Shown: positions 42,513-51,502, counted from the stretch's first letter. The stretch is DNA of 64,000 bases from Geminocystis sp. NIES-3709 (GCF_001548115.1 NZ_AP014821.1:744001-808000), one strand, 5' to 3'. Notes: a model not told the origin generated them from the sequence alone. Made by a program: numbers and translations.

Positions 42513-42693
42513 TTTACTATAAGTTAATATTAATATCTATGGAAAATTATAAATAATATTGATAGTAAAAAAGGGGTATGACTAAAAAAAATTAACTATT
42601 TAAAACATCGAATAATTATCTTTGGTTAGTTGTACATACTTATTGAATTTTTCATTGATATATAATAATTGAGAGAATTAATTACTCTCAAAC

Positions 42694-43233
42694 ATGAAAA
42701 TCTTTAAAATCCTGTTAATTATAAGTTCCCTAATTCTCTTTTCTTGTGGTCAATCAGAAGTAAAGAATACGATAGTATCTAATAATCTGACAACTATTAA
42801 ATATCCTTTATACAAAGTAAAGCAAGGTAGTATATATGACGGTGATACACTCCGAGTCATTAGTAATAATCAAGAGTTAAAAATTCGTTTTGCGTGTATT
42901 GATACTAGAGAAATAAAACAAGATGGTGGTATTGAAGATCGAGATTTTCTTCGTTCTCTTTTAGCTAAAAATAATAATCAAGTAATGGTTCATATTACTG
43001 ACGAAGATAAATATGGTCGAAGTGTTGCGGAACTATTTTTACCTAATGGTAAATTAGTACAAGAGATTCAGGCAAGAGCTGGACAAGCATTTCCTTATCC
43101 TCTTTATAAACAAGATTGTCCTAATTGGTCTAAAGTGGAACAAGCTGGATTAAGCGCTAAGAAAGAAAGATTAGGAGTTTGGAGTACGAATAATCCTGAG
43201 TATCCTTGGAATTGGCGAAGAAAAAATCAATGA
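42694..43233 (+). CDS. Thermonuclease-family (SNase) lipoprotein
   Basis: 179 aa. Lipoprotein signal: KILLIISSLILFSCGQS with lipobox L-F-S-C (Cys18). SNase domain: VKQGSIYDGDTLRVI (D-G-D-T calcium-binding), IRFACIDTREI (R and D), DEDKYGRSVAELFLPNGKLV (Y-G-R with catalytic Arg/Glu) and WRRKNQ at the end. All key residues are retained. An outer-face nuclease anchored to the membrane; may process incoming DNA or scavenge nucleotides. A frameshifted paralogue lies at 46841-47277. Confidence 0.85.
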   Translation: MKIFKILLIISSLILFSCGQSEVKNTIVSNNLTTIKYPLYKVKQGSIYDGDTLRVISNNQELKIRFACIDTREIKQDGGIEDRDFLRSLLAKNNNQVMVHITDEDKYGRSVAELFLPNGKLVQEIQARAGQAFPYPLYKQDCPNWSKVEQAGLSAKKERLGVWSTNNPEYPWNWRRKNQ

Positions 43234-43550
43234 GAATTGATAGTATTTTCTTGAATACCAAATTTAACAGCTGATAATTCTTCCCTTAATTCATTTTGTT
43301 TTTGCTGTAATTTGTAAACAGGAGAAAAATAAAACAATATCGACTGTAATTTATTGATTAATGGATTAGATGAATAATTCAATGGAGGATACTCTTTTAT
43401 CTTATTTTCGATCGCTTCTATTTTTTTTTCCAATAATTGCACTTCTGGACTGTTGATAACGGCATTTTCTACTATCTCATCTAATTCCTGTGATAATACT
43501 CTTAAAGGGATTAAATTTATGATCATCAATAAAATGATTACTTTTTTCAT
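43227..43550 (-). CDS. Small exported helical protein
   Basis: 107 aa with a signal peptide (KKVIILLMIINLIPLRVLSQ). The mature part is helical: LDEIVENAVINSPEVQLLEK, AIENKIKEYPPLNYSSNPLI, VYKLQQKQNELREELSAVKF. It recalls the first helices of TolC-type outer-membrane proteins and of the 51503 protein, but is too short for a barrel. Convergent with the SNase gene, overlapping its stop by 7 bp. Confidence 0.55.
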   Translation of the reverse strand: MKKVIILLMIINLIPLRVLSQELDEIVENAVINSPEVQLLEKKIEAIENKIKEYPPLNYSSNPLINKLQSILFYFSPVYKLQQKQNELREELSAVKFGIQENTINSH

Positions 43551-43651
43551 TGTTTAAGATTATAAACCTATCTTTTTCTATAATAACTATAAAGGTGTTT
43601 TTACTCTTTCCTCAGCACAAAAACAATTAAGGAAAAAATTATTATCTTTCA

Positions 43652-44758
43652 ATGCAATCACCGCCAATTAAATTAAGAACAAATAATGATTTAATTTCTG
43701 TTAATTCTTTAATATCTTCTGGTATCAAGTTGGGTCATAATTGCTACTGGAATCCCGAAAGTTTACCTAATCAACATATTGTAACTATCGGCAGTAGTGG
43801 CAGTGGCAAAACTCAAACCTTAAAGGCGATCGCCCACTCCACCCATCAATATTATCCTACTGTAAATATTTACATCATTGATTTTCACGGAGACCAAGAA
43901 ATAGAAGGAGAAACTTATGTACCATTACACATGAGTAGTAAGTATGGAATAAATCCGTTAATCATTAACCCAGATCCTGAAGGTGGGGGAAGTAATATAC
44001 AATCATTGATAGTTACCACAACCATTAAACAGACATTACAGTTAGGTTCAGTACAGGAAGGTAAATTATTATTATTGCTGAAAGAACTGTATCAATTACA
44101 TGGTATTTATCAAAATGATTTAACAACATGGAGTAAAGAACCGCCCAATTTCCTAGATTTAGAGGAATTGATTCGGAAGTTAGCAGAAAGTGGCGATAAA
44201 GATGCCCAAAAATTAGAATTAAAATTAGAGGCAACTTTTCAGTATGGAATCTTTAGCCGTCCTCAATTACCGTTACTCTCTGGTGGTGGACTACTCAGAA
44301 TTGACCTCTCTAAATTACCATCATATATTGGAGCTATAGCTGGTGAATCATTTGCTAATCAGTTATTAGTAAATCATAAGTTAATGGGTGAAGCTGAAGG
44401 ATTAAGAACATTTATTATTATTGATGAAGCGAAAGAAATGCCAAAGAAAGATTATTCTGCTTTATCAAGAATTATGGCAGATGGTAGAAAATTTGGACTT
44501 GGTTTAATCGTTGCCAGTCAGTCGGAAAGACATTTATCTGCTGATGTTATCGGTAATAGTGCCACCAAGATTGTGTTACCAGTTGATCAAACTGAGGTAA
44601 AGAAAGTTAGCAATAAATTTAGGTTTGCCGAGGCTAAAGTTTCTAACCTTCAACCCTTACACGCATTAATTAGAATGGGTAAAGATGCGATCGAATCTCC
44701 GATTATTCCTTATTATCAAAGAATAAACGATGAAAATACTCCATCTAATATCTGTTAA
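43652..44758 (+). CDS. HerA/VirB4-like DNA-translocase ATPase
   Basis: 368 aa. Walker A IGSSGSGKTQTLKAIA near residues 47-62, followed by VNIYIIDFHGDQEI (D-x-H-G-D-x is the HerA/FtsK/DUF87 signature) and Walker B FIIIDEAKEMPKK near 255, then SRIMADGRKFGLGLIVASQS (sensor/arginine region R-K-x-G-x-G). It lacks a transmembrane part. Similar to the conjugative-coupling and HerA helicase families; probably pumps DNA or displaces proteins. Palindrome copy 8 encodes VNIY within the core beta-strand. Likely the motor of the 41-52 kb secretion-like cluster. Confidence 0.8.
   Translation: MQSPPIKLRTNNDLISVNSLISSGIKLGHNCYWNPESLPNQHIVTIGSSGSGKTQTLKAIAHSTHQYYPTVNIYIIDFHGDQEIEGETYVPLHMSSKYGINPLIINPDPEGGGSNIQSLIVTTTIKQTLQLGSVQEGKLLLLLKELYQLHGIYQNDLTTWSKEPPNFLDLEELIRKLAESGDKDAQKLELKLEATFQYGIFSRPQLPLLSGGGLLRIDLSKLPSYIGAIAGESFANQLLVNHKLMGEAEGLRTFIIIDEAKEMPKKDYSALSRIMADGRKFGLGLIVASQSERHLSADVIGNSATKIVLPVDQTEVKKVSNKFRFAEAKVSNLQPLHALIRMGKDAIESPIIPYYQRINDENTPSNIC
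43861..43874. repeat. Palindrome TGTAAATATTTACA, copy 8
   Basis: Exact copy within the HerA-like ATPase gene, in the VNIY frame, in the conserved strand preceding the D-F-H-G-D motif. Confidence 0.9.
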
Positions 44759-44861
44759 AGAAATTTATAAATTATGCCCTAATCAATGGGTTAATGTTTA
44801 TTTATTAGATAGTAATACAGCAGAATATATGATACTTGTCAAATTAAATATCTTGATTTAG
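44730..44861 (+). pseudogene. Small, probably frameshifted ORF
   Basis: 43 codons (MKILHLISVKEIYKLCPNQW ...) overlapping the end of the ATPase gene by 29 bp. The natural continuation appears in another frame (KYLDLDDDDEFYGLELL, stop at the ATGA of the next gene), so one indel near 44840 may have split a ~60-aa protein. Function unknown. Confidence 0.35.
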
Positions 44862-44895
44862 ATGATGATGATGAATTTTATGGATTAGAACTATT

Positions 44896-45636
44896 ATGAA
44901 TACTACTACGGCTAATATTCCAGCACCAGAAATCAAAAGAAAAGATAAAAACCAAGAACAAATAGAAAGAGTAAAAGAAGTTTACGAATTACTTTGGTAT
45001 GCAGAAGAACAACACGGATTAATTACTTATATTGATTTAGCTAATTATGTGTATGAAAAAACTGGTAAAAAAATCAGTAATCGTGTTATTCAACGATATA
45101 AAATAGATCGTAGTGCTCAATTAAAAGCCTGTGGTATCCTCATTGCGGAAAAAAAATTAATCATTAAATATCTTGATAATCCTAAACTATTATATCCTGA
45201 ATTATTAATTAAGATTAAGGCATTAAAACCTAATAAAGTAACTAAAAGATATATTAATATATTATCATGGATTGTTTCAATTATTATCGTTACTATTGGT
45301 TATTTTAGTTATAATTATTATATTAATTTATCTACTCAAAAAGATAAAATGGCTGTTTATAATGAGACTAAAATATCTTTAAATAATGATTATACTATAT
45401 CTATTCTAAATGATATTAATAAGCCTTACTCTATTATTTCTGGTTATTTATTTATTGATGATTTAGAAGATATAAAAAACATTAATTTAATGCCAAAAGG
45501 TATTATAATAGATACAGAAAAACAGTTAATAAATATTGATGATGTACCGATGAATCAATTAATTTCTTTCCTAAATGGTACTTATAGTAAAGGTCAATTA
45601 GTTATAAAAGAAATAGAAAATGAAAATGAAATTTAA
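44896..45636 (+). CDS. Winged-helix protein with one membrane helix
   Basis: 246 aa. Residues 20-85 form an HTH/winged helix of the kind found in mobile-element regulators: VKEVYELLWYAEEQHGLITY, IDLANYVYEKTGKKISNRVI, QRYKIDRS. A single membrane helix (about 118-136: YINILSWIVSIIIVTIGYFS) follows, then ~110 residues outside the membrane ending TYSKGQLVIKEIENENE, similar to the tail of the 41493 protein. A cytoplasmic DNA-binding head on a membrane anchor suggests a signalling or DNA-tethering role. Overlaps the next gene by 17 bp. Confidence 0.6.
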   Translation: MNTTTANIPAPEIKRKDKNQEQIERVKEVYELLWYAEEQHGLITYIDLANYVYEKTGKKISNRVIQRYKIDRSAQLKACGILIAEKKLIIKYLDNPKLLYPELLIKIKALKPNKVTKRYINILSWIVSIIIVTIGYFSYNYYINLSTQKDKMAVYNETKISLNNDYTISILNDINKPYSIISGYLFIDDLEDIKNINLMPKGIIIDTEKQLINIDDVPMNQLISFLNGTYSKGQLVIKEIENENEI

Positions 45637-46720
45637 CCCTTTTATATCTTCTGTTTTTCAGAAAATAATTATACTTTCTAGTATTTTAATAACATCATCT
45701 ACAGTAATAGCAATTGCTCAGGATAATTCACCATCAATTATTGTGGAAGAGGACGAAAATCAACCAAAACGATTAAAAATAGATATTTCAGTCAGTGACC
45801 CTTTAGATATAAAAGTAAGAGAAGGACAAGTTATCAAAAAAGGAGAAGTAATAAGTGATAAAACACAACAACGTAAACAATTAGAACTACAATTAAAAAA
45901 TACTAAATTAGCCTTAGCAAATATAAAAAATTCCATTATTTTACAACCGATTGAACCGCAACCAGTACCACCGCAACAGAATTTACCATCAGCGAATTTT
46001 GTTGAAGAAGAAACGACAGTACAATCAGCAGAATTGGAATATCAACAAGCTCAAAGAACCCTGTCGATCGCATTAGAGAATGATCCGTTGATAGCAGTAA
46101 AGGGAAAAATTCAAAGAAATCAAAGTAAGGTAGAACAAGGTAAGAGAGAATTAAGCAACCAAATAGAAAAAACAGGAATAATCGGTAATTTGAAGAATTT
46201 ACCACCCGAAGTCTTGACCCATGAGCAACAAAAAATTAAACAGAAAGAATCAGAGTTAACCCAACAACAAGCAGAATATGATCTAGTACAAGCCGAACTT
46301 AATCAACTAAAAGAAAATCGTAAATTAGAATTGCAATCACTACAAGATAAAGTTTCGACCGCCAGAGCAAAATTAGAATTATCCCAAGCTAAATTACAGA
46401 AAGCTAAAAACGATCGAGCCTTATTAGAATATAATCACAGTATAACGGTAACAAGAAGAATAGAAGAAGCGAATCAAGCCCAGATAGCATACAATCGACA
46501 AATGCAAGAATACCAACAACAGGTAAGAGATAAAGAATTTAAGGTAACACAATTAACGGATAGTATAGGTAATATAGAGGATAAACTGAAACAAATAGCC
46601 GTAGTTACTTCCCCTTATTCAGGAACAATTAGAAAAATTAAATATGAAAAACAAGTCGATAATTCTATTAGGGTTACTATTACTCTTTCTACCGTTAACA
46701 ACTCAGGCACAGGAAATTAA
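45620..46720 (+). CDS. HlyD-like membrane-fusion/coiled-coil exported protein
   Basis: 366 aa. Signal peptide or N-terminal anchor (FQKIIILSSILITSSTVIAI), then a lipoyl-like half (DISVSDPLDIKVREGQVIKK GEVISD), the V-x-x-G-x-x-I-x-K-G-E-x-I biotinyl-lipoyl motif of HlyD/MFP adaptors. Long helical hairpin at ~85-310 (QQAEYDLVQAELNQLKENRK, ARAKLELSQAKLQKAKNDRA) and the returning strand AVVTSPYSGTIRKIKYEKQV. It would bridge an inner-membrane transporter and a TolC-like channel, here perhaps the 51503 protein. No ABC transporter is present in the cluster. Confidence 0.75.
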   Translation: MKMKFNPFISSVFQKIIILSSILITSSTVIAIAQDNSPSIIVEEDENQPKRLKIDISVSDPLDIKVREGQVIKKGEVISDKTQQRKQLELQLKNTKLALANIKNSIILQPIEPQPVPPQQNLPSANFVEEETTVQSAELEYQQAQRTLSIALENDPLIAVKGKIQRNQSKVEQGKRELSNQIEKTGIIGNLKNLPPEVLTHEQQKIKQKESELTQQQAEYDLVQAELNQLKENRKLELQSLQDKVSTARAKLELSQAKLQKAKNDRALLEYNHSITVTRRIEEANQAQIAYNRQMQEYQQQVRDKEFKVTQLTDSIGNIEDKLKQIAVVTSPYSGTIRKIKYEKQVDNSIRVTITLSTVNNSGTGN

Positions 46721-46844
46721 TCTAACAGAGGATAAAGAGAAAGCTGTTGAGGAAATAACTGAGAAAGAGGAAATAACTGAAAAAATAACAGAGGAATCAA
46801 TGGACGAAGAAATTGAAGAATCTCAGGAAATTGAATCAGATTAA
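46644..46844 (+). CDS. Small exported glutamate-rich protein
   Basis: 66 aa starting KNKSIILLGLLLLFLPLTTQ A, a strong signal peptide, then a Glu-rich repeat (EEITEKEEITEKITEESMDE). It overlaps the 3' end of the HlyD-like gene by 77 bp in another frame. The coding sense is supported by the signal peptide; the mature part is low complexity and may bind cations. Ends four bases into the opposite-strand pseudogene. Confidence 0.5.
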   Translation: MKNKSIILLGLLLLFLPLTTQAQEINLTEDKEKAVEEITEKEEITEKITEESMDEEIEESQEIESD

Positions 46845-47277
46845 TTTTTTCTCTTTCTATATTCCCAAGGTTTTTCTATTCCTTTACTGTAAATATTTAC
46901 ACCCCTATCAATAGCGATCGATTCGGCAGACATTATTTTATCCCACACCGGACAATCTTGAGAATACGGGTAATAAGGAAACGCCCATCCTTCCTTTACC
47001 TGTTTTTCCTGCACAATTTCACCATTCGGTAAATAAACTACTGATACTTTTCTACTATATTTATCTGTAGTAATAATATCTAACTTTACCTCATTATTAT
47101 TTTCTGGTAATAACGATGCCAAAGGCACAGGGAAGCTGCACGCAGATAATCTCTTGATTCAATTCCTAACAATTGATCTCGTTCTAAAGCATCTATACAG
47201 GCAAATCTTACTTTTAGTTCTTCACCATTACTATCTATTACTCTCATTGTATTGCCATCATATACACTCCCTTGTCT
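46841..47277 (-). pseudogene. Frameshifted, N-truncated thermonuclease paralogue
   Basis: Two consecutive frames make up an SNase. The 5' part reads QGSVYDGNTMRVI, EELKVRFACIDALERDQLLG and IESRDYLRAA; the 3' part continues in another frame with LLPENNNEVKLDIITTDKYS RKVSVVYLPNGEIVQEKQ and ends KPWEYRKRKN. The switch is near 47120 and an in-frame stop precedes QGSVYDG, so signal peptide and start are lost. D-G-D-T has become D-G-N-T. It is a decayed copy of the 42694 lipoprotein nuclease. Palindrome copy 9 lies inside it (VNIY frame). Confidence 0.7.
46888..46901. repeat. Palindrome TGTAAATATTTACA, copy 9
   Basis: Exact copy inside the SNase pseudogene; on the minus strand it reads VNIY in frame. 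Confidence 0.9.
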
Positions 47278-47280
47278 TAT

Positions 47281-47562
47281 TTAATAAATTTCTTTGATAT
47301 TGCTTATATTTTCTTTGATATTGATTATATTTTTATTATCTTTATTTAATTCTTTAAAATTGCTTATATTTTCTTTACTTTTTTCTATATTTTCTTTAGT
47401 ATTGATTGCATAGAAGTCTTGTTTATTATAGTTTTGAGTAATATTATAAATCAAAGATATTATTAAGATAATTAAATAAAAAGATTGTAAAAAATGAAGA
47501 TTATTTATTATTATATATAAGAAAATAATGTGATATTTTATTCTAACATCATGAAAAAACAA
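47281..47562 (-). CDS. Doubtful small ORF with KENISNI repeats
   Basis: 93 aa, with a hydrophobic N-terminal half (FLYIIINNLHFLQSFYLIIL) and C-terminal repeats KENIEKSKENISNFKE, IKENISNIKEIY. The DNA is extremely AT-rich with short imperfect repeats (TATTTTCTTTGATATTG), so the frame may be open by chance. It also overlaps the start of the opposite gene. Could instead be a repetitive spacer. Confidence 0.25.
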   Translation of the reverse strand: MFFHDVRIKYHIIFLYIIINNLHFLQSFYLIILIISLIYNITQNYNKQDFYAINTKENIEKSKENISNFKELNKDNKNIINIKENISNIKEIY

Positions 47563-48195
47563 GGTATTTTAGCTCTCCTTTCTCTCCTTGCTTTTACCCC
47601 CGCAGTTTTTGCCAATGAAATCGCAGTAAAAGAGGATAATGGCGATATTTATTTAAGCGGTTTACCTAGTTATCAATCTATTCAAGCCGTCTATAACGGT
47701 ATTCCTAAAGTACAGAAGAAAACATCTAATGAATGTGGATTCATCAAGTTAACAAGTAGTACTTCCACCCCCATTAATTTATCCTCAGACTCTATTACCT
47801 TTAACAGTAATAGCTACGCACTAGGTTCAGTTCCTGTTTCCAGTGCTTTAACTTGTTCTAATGGAGTTCTTGGTGGTACAGTTAGCGGTATTGTTCAAAA
47901 AGATGGTAATGCAGTTTATATTACTGGTTTATCTCCCTATACTGATTATCAAGTAGGATTTAACAATATCCCTGTAACTCGTTCTATCAAAGCTAATACT
48001 TGCGGTATTGCCAAATTATCGAACACTGATACCTACAATAATTCAGCAGGTACGATCGTAATAAAAAATAGAGAGACAGGAGTAACTATCGGAACATTAC
48101 CAGCATTTGCAAGTATTCCAGAAGCTGGTGGTCCGGTCTGCCGCCGAGGAACAGGATTTTTCCCTGTCGGTTTCCCTACTAGCAGTAATTTTTAG
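47551..48195 (+). CDS. Secreted protein with two tandem repeat domains
   Basis: 214 aa from ATG 47551 (MKKQGILALLSLLAFTPAVF A), a signal peptide. Two repeated domains of ~90 residues: DIYLSGLPSYQSIQAVYNGI with NECGFIKL, then NAVYITGLSPYTDYQVGFNN with ANTCGIAKL; each has a Y-x-x-G-L-x-x-Y start and C-G-I/F-x-K-L end. The same domain pair appears in the 48341 protein, so a family of secreted repeat proteins is encoded here. Function unknown; possibly pilus or surface components of the cluster. Confidence 0.65.
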   Translation: MKKQGILALLSLLAFTPAVFANEIAVKEDNGDIYLSGLPSYQSIQAVYNGIPKVQKKTSNECGFIKLTSSTSTPINLSSDSITFNSNSYALGSVPVSSALTCSNGVLGGTVSGIVQKDGNAVYITGLSPYTDYQVGFNNIPVTRSIKANTCGIAKLSNTDTYNNSAGTIVIKNRETGVTIGTLPAFASIPEAGGPVCRRGTGFFPVGFPTSSNF

Positions 48196-48207
48196 AAGGT
48201 ATCAGAA

Positions 48208-48360
48208 ATGATCAATAAGCTAAGTTTTACCCTATTATTTTTAGCTCTTAACTTATTTTGTGTTTCTGTTAATGGACAAACTGTAATAGAAGCAGATACC
48301 TCAACAGTAAATAATCCACCATCACAAACAGGAGGAAGCAGTGGGAAACCTTCGAGATAA
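48208..48360 (+). CDS. Small exported peptide, 50 aa
   Basis: MINKLSFTLLFLALNLFCVS is a signal peptide, then VNGQTVIEADTSTVNNPP and a GGSSGKPSR end. It follows the 47551 gene by 12 bp with GAAGG upstream, and overlaps the 48341 gene start by 20 bp. Unknown function, but gene spacing supports it as part of the operon. Confidence 0.5.
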   Translation: MINKLSFTLLFLALNLFCVSVNGQTVIEADTSTVNNPPSQTGGSSGKPSR

Positions 48361-49078
48361 GGGATTAAATTTGTTAATTTTAGCGATTAATTTTTTGTTT
48401 CCTAATATTGTAATGGCTTTTCCTGAAGTAATTGGAGTAAAAGATGATGTGGTTTATTTTAAAGGATTAAACCCTTCATCAAACTATGAAGCTGTGCAAC
48501 CAAAATTTGTCGCAGAAAGAAAAGTAACAGCTGATGACTGCGGAATTATTAGCCTTAATCGTACCGATCGTTACCCTATTTTTGCCAGAGGAAACTACAA
48601 TGATGTTTACCTTAAAGAAATAGATTATTGGTATTGGTGGACAAATTACAATAATTCTTCGGATTATCCGATGCTTAAGTGTTCCAAGTCAGGGGAAAAT
48701 TTTATTGTCATAGGGAACATATGGGAATCGATAGATGGTACGGGGAATATGAGTATGACAGTGCATGAGGATAAGGTAAAAATTTATCATCCTCAATTAA
48801 TTCGACCGAATCAACGGGTTACAGTGCAATGGTTTGGGGAATGGGATGGTACAAATTACTCAGGTACTAATAAAATTAACAAAATCAAAGCAGATGCTTG
48901 TGGATTAGCCAAATTATCTATTAAAGATTTTAAAGCTAGAGCGACTGCATGGATTCCTAATCAATTTAATTTTTCTTTACAACAAAATAACAATAATATC
49001 CTTAGTTTTGACCCTGTAACCACAGAAATCTCTACCGTTCCTTTTTGTAAGAATGGTGTTTTATTTGAACCCCGATAA
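48341..49078 (+). CDS. Secreted repeat protein, paralogue of 47551
   Basis: 245 aa from GTG 48341, with a hydrophobic leader (LNLLILAINFLFPNIVMA). Domain 1: DDVVYFKGLNPSSNYEAVQP and TADDCGIISL; domain 2: KVKIYHPQLIRPNQRVTVQW and KADACGLAKLSI. These match the C-G-I-x-K-L repeat of the 47551 protein but have extra loops rich in Trp (YWYWWTNYNN). Ends right before palindrome copy 10 (stop at 49076-49078, site from 49080). Function unknown. Confidence 0.6.
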   Translation: MGNLRDKGLNLLILAINFLFPNIVMAFPEVIGVKDDVVYFKGLNPSSNYEAVQPKFVAERKVTADDCGIISLNRTDRYPIFARGNYNDVYLKEIDYWYWWTNYNNSSDYPMLKCSKSGENFIVIGNIWESIDGTGNMSMTVHEDKVKIYHPQLIRPNQRVTVQWFGEWDGTNYSGTNKINKIKADACGLAKLSIKDFKARATAWIPNQFNFSLQQNNNNILSFDPVTTEISTVPFCKNGVLFEPR

Positions 49079-49079
49079 C

Positions 49080-49093
49080 TGTAAATATTTACA
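49080..49093. repeat. Palindrome TGTAAATATTTACA, copy 10
   Basis: Exact copy placed one base after the stop of the 48341 gene and 12 bp before the start of the 49106 gene. Confidence 0.9.
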
Positions 49094-49105
49094 ACGAGAA
49101 AATTA

Positions 49106-50980
49106 ATGACTATTCGCCCCCCTCGTACTCCTACTGCTACCAATGACCAAGATAGAACTTTAGGTAATTTATTAGCTTATCAACCTATCAATAATATTCT
49201 TGGTAGTGTTAATAATAATGATAAAGATACCTATACTTTTACTCTAACTGAATCCGTTGCCCTAGACCTCAATTATACTGGTGCAAATGTTACCTATACT
49301 ATTTATCGTATTAATCAAACAGGGGCAGGAAGTAGTGGTGGAAGTCAGGGTAAAATTCTCGTAAAAACAGGATTAACTGCGGATGATTGGCAAAATCTAA
49401 ATTTATCCTCTGGCAATTATGAGATAGTTTTTTCAACAGCTTCTACATCATTTATTAATTTCTCCTTTAATCTTAGTGCATTACCTTATTCAACCTGGAT
49501 GGATGATAACGATAATCAATCTTTTCAAGTTGATCAGATATGGTCAGGGTGGCGAGAATTTATTGGTCAGGGCGATTTATCTGATATTCACACGATTAAT
49601 TTTAATGAAGGTTATCGTCTCCAAATAGTTAATTCTACTGCTAACCTTAACCTTACCCTCAAAAATAATGATGGTTCAATTTTTGCTCAAATCAACAATA
49701 TTGAGGGTGATTATGAATGGATTTTACCTTCTAATTCTACTGCTAAAACTTTGGAAATTACCTCTAACTCCGATGGCTATTATTCGATGGCACTATTTGA
49801 AGATTATAATTATAGTCCTAATCCTACTACGGGTTTATCCCTAGACTGGGATAATTCTAACCTTGATGTAAATGAGTCTACCCAATCGATCGAATTAACT
49901 AATTCATGGGGATGGATATATGACGCTGTAAATGAATGGGACGAAATCGATACTTATAGAATAACTCCTGACAGTACAGGATATTATATTATTAGTACAA
50001 TTCAAAGAGAAAGCGACGCAATATTTTCGATCGTAGATCCGGTAACGAATGAGCAGATATGGCAAACGGATAAAACATCTTATTATTATGAAAGTTCCAG
50101 CGAGTTTGAACGAATCGAATTAAGTAGTCTGTTAGAGGGTGGAAAAGAGTATATTTTTAAGGTAACAGATAAAAGTAATAGTTATCACGATGATTATTAT
50201 GAGGTATTATTTCACAAAGATATTTGGAGAGATAATTATTTCAATATATCCCCTGAATATGCTTTCGACCTAACTAATTATGAAGGAATGGAATTAAGAG
50301 ATATAAATGGTTGGGGTAATGTTAGTAGAAATTATAATGGAGTTTATTACACAGAATACTATATAGATTATTTTACGATCGATTTTGAAGGTGGATTATT
50401 AGAATTAAATTTACAACAAATCAATTCATTTAATAACCATATTGCTTTAAATATTCTTGATGAAAATAATAACTATATAGGCAGTACGGCAGATTCAAAA
50501 ATCTTTAAATTATCGACAGGAACTTATCAAATATTAATTAGTCCGGGGGGAACAACCATAGGAGATGTTGGCATAAACTACAATTTATCATGGAATAATT
50601 TAGGGGAAGCACCCCAACAATTACCTGATATTTATGAGACCAACGATTGGGATAATCCTTATGATTTAACTGATTTATTAACCGGAGGGCAATTTACTGT
50701 TAATGCCAACTTAAATAATGATGATGATGATTTTTATAAAATTACTAATACAAATTATACACAACTAAATCTTGATTTATTATTCAATGTTCCCGATGGT
50801 GATTATTTTATCGAAATCTATGATACTAATTTAGATTATATTACTGGTTATTATGATAATAATTATAGTAATAATATCAATTTATCGATCGAACAAGGAG
50901 ATTATTATATCGGGGTTTATTATAATGAACAAACTTTTTTTGAAGATAATAATTATCAATTATCTATCGATTTATCTTAA
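49106..50980 (+). CDS. Large protein of bacterial pre-peptidase C-terminal (PPC)-like domains
   Basis: 624 aa. Repeated beta-sandwich units of the PPC type: RTLGNLLAYQPINNILGSV, NNNDKDTYTFTLTESVALDL and AWNNLGEA-like QQLPDIYETNDWDNPYDLTD, LNNDDDDFYKI then GDYFIEIYDTNLDYI. The D-x-D-x-Y/F pattern after N-D recurs at least four times. There is no catalytic domain or clear signal peptide, so it may be secreted by a type I-like route, perhaps with the HlyD/TolC-like proteins nearby. Such proteins are surface or adhesive in cyanobacteria. Convergent with the pilin-like gene, overlapping by 4 bp. Confidence 0.65.
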   Translation: MTIRPPRTPTATNDQDRTLGNLLAYQPINNILGSVNNNDKDTYTFTLTESVALDLNYTGANVTYTIYRINQTGAGSSGGSQGKILVKTGLTADDWQNLNLSSGNYEIVFSTASTSFINFSFNLSALPYSTWMDDNDNQSFQVDQIWSGWREFIGQGDLSDIHTINFNEGYRLQIVNSTANLNLTLKNNDGSIFAQINNIEGDYEWILPSNSTAKTLEITSNSDGYYSMALFEDYNYSPNPTTGLSLDWDNSNLDVNESTQSIELTNSWGWIYDAVNEWDEIDTYRITPDSTGYYIISTIQRESDAIFSIVDPVTNEQIWQTDKTSYYYESSSEFERIELSSLLEGGKEYIFKVTDKSNSYHDDYYEVLFHKDIWRDNYFNISPEYAFDLTNYEGMELRDINGWGNVSRNYNGVYYTEYYIDYFTIDFEGGLLELNLQQINSFNNHIALNILDENNNYIGSTADSKIFKLSTGTYQILISPGGTTIGDVGINYNLSWNNLGEAPQQLPDIYETNDWDNPYDLTDLLTGGQFTVNANLNNDDDDFYKITNTNYTQLNLDLLFNVPDGDYFIEIYDTNLDYITGYYDNNYSNNINLSIEQGDYYIGVYYNEQTFFEDNNYQLSIDLS

Positions 50981-51438
50981 TAGCTATTATTATCGTATTT
51001 TAAATTTTCTGTATTGATACATTCTCCATTTTCTATTATTCCTGTCCTCATAATTCCCAATGTTCCCCACATTGCACAATATTTTGTATTATTTTTTGTA
51101 CTTTCTACTATCAATATCTCGCTATCTTCGGGCAATATTCCTTCAAAATTAAAGTCTAAAGTAATATTATTTACCACCACATGATCTCTAATTTCTGGAA
51201 ATTCAATATAGCAGTTTCCACCGTCTGGTTGTATAGCAGTAAATGGATTTGTTGTTACTCTACAGCCCTGTGATCGTTTATTTCCTAATTCTTGAGCTAA
51301 TCTAATTTGAGAGATTAAAGTGTTGAAATCTTCTTTTAATTCTCTTTCTGATCTATTTAAGGAAGCGACCCCGACCGATACTAAAATTCCTACAATAACG
51401 ATTGAAATTACTACTTCAAATAAAGTAAATCCTTTCAT
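50977..51438 (-). CDS. Type IV pilin-like/GspH-type protein
   Basis: 153 aa. Prepilin signature MKGFTLFEVVISIVIVGILV at the N-terminus: G before F, then T-L-x-E and a hydrophobic helix; cleavage would be between G3 and F4. Then LNRSERELKEDFNTLISQIR LAQELGNKRSQGCRV, the alpha spine, and a Cys-containing pseudopilin globular part with CYIEF and CAMWGTLGIM. Pilins of this kind serve DNA uptake or secretion and need host PilD/PilB. It may be a minor pilin that recruits the element to DNA or to cells. Confidence 0.8.
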   Translation of the reverse strand: MKGFTLFEVVISIVIVGILVSVGVASLNRSERELKEDFNTLISQIRLAQELGNKRSQGCRVTTNPFTAIQPDGGNCYIEFPEIRDHVVVNNITLDFNFEGILPEDSEILIVESTKNNTKYCAMWGTLGIMRTGIIENGECINTENLKYDNNSY

Positions 51439-51502
51439 AATTAGAAAACTAAATACTCATAATATTATATCATTTTTATTATTAATATTTATCCTATTTT
51501 TA

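Noticed and set aside
47281-47562. KENISNI-repeat frame as a real secreted protein
   Set aside because: Kept only as a low-confidence entry: its composition follows from AT-rich short repeats and it overlaps the start of the opposite gene.
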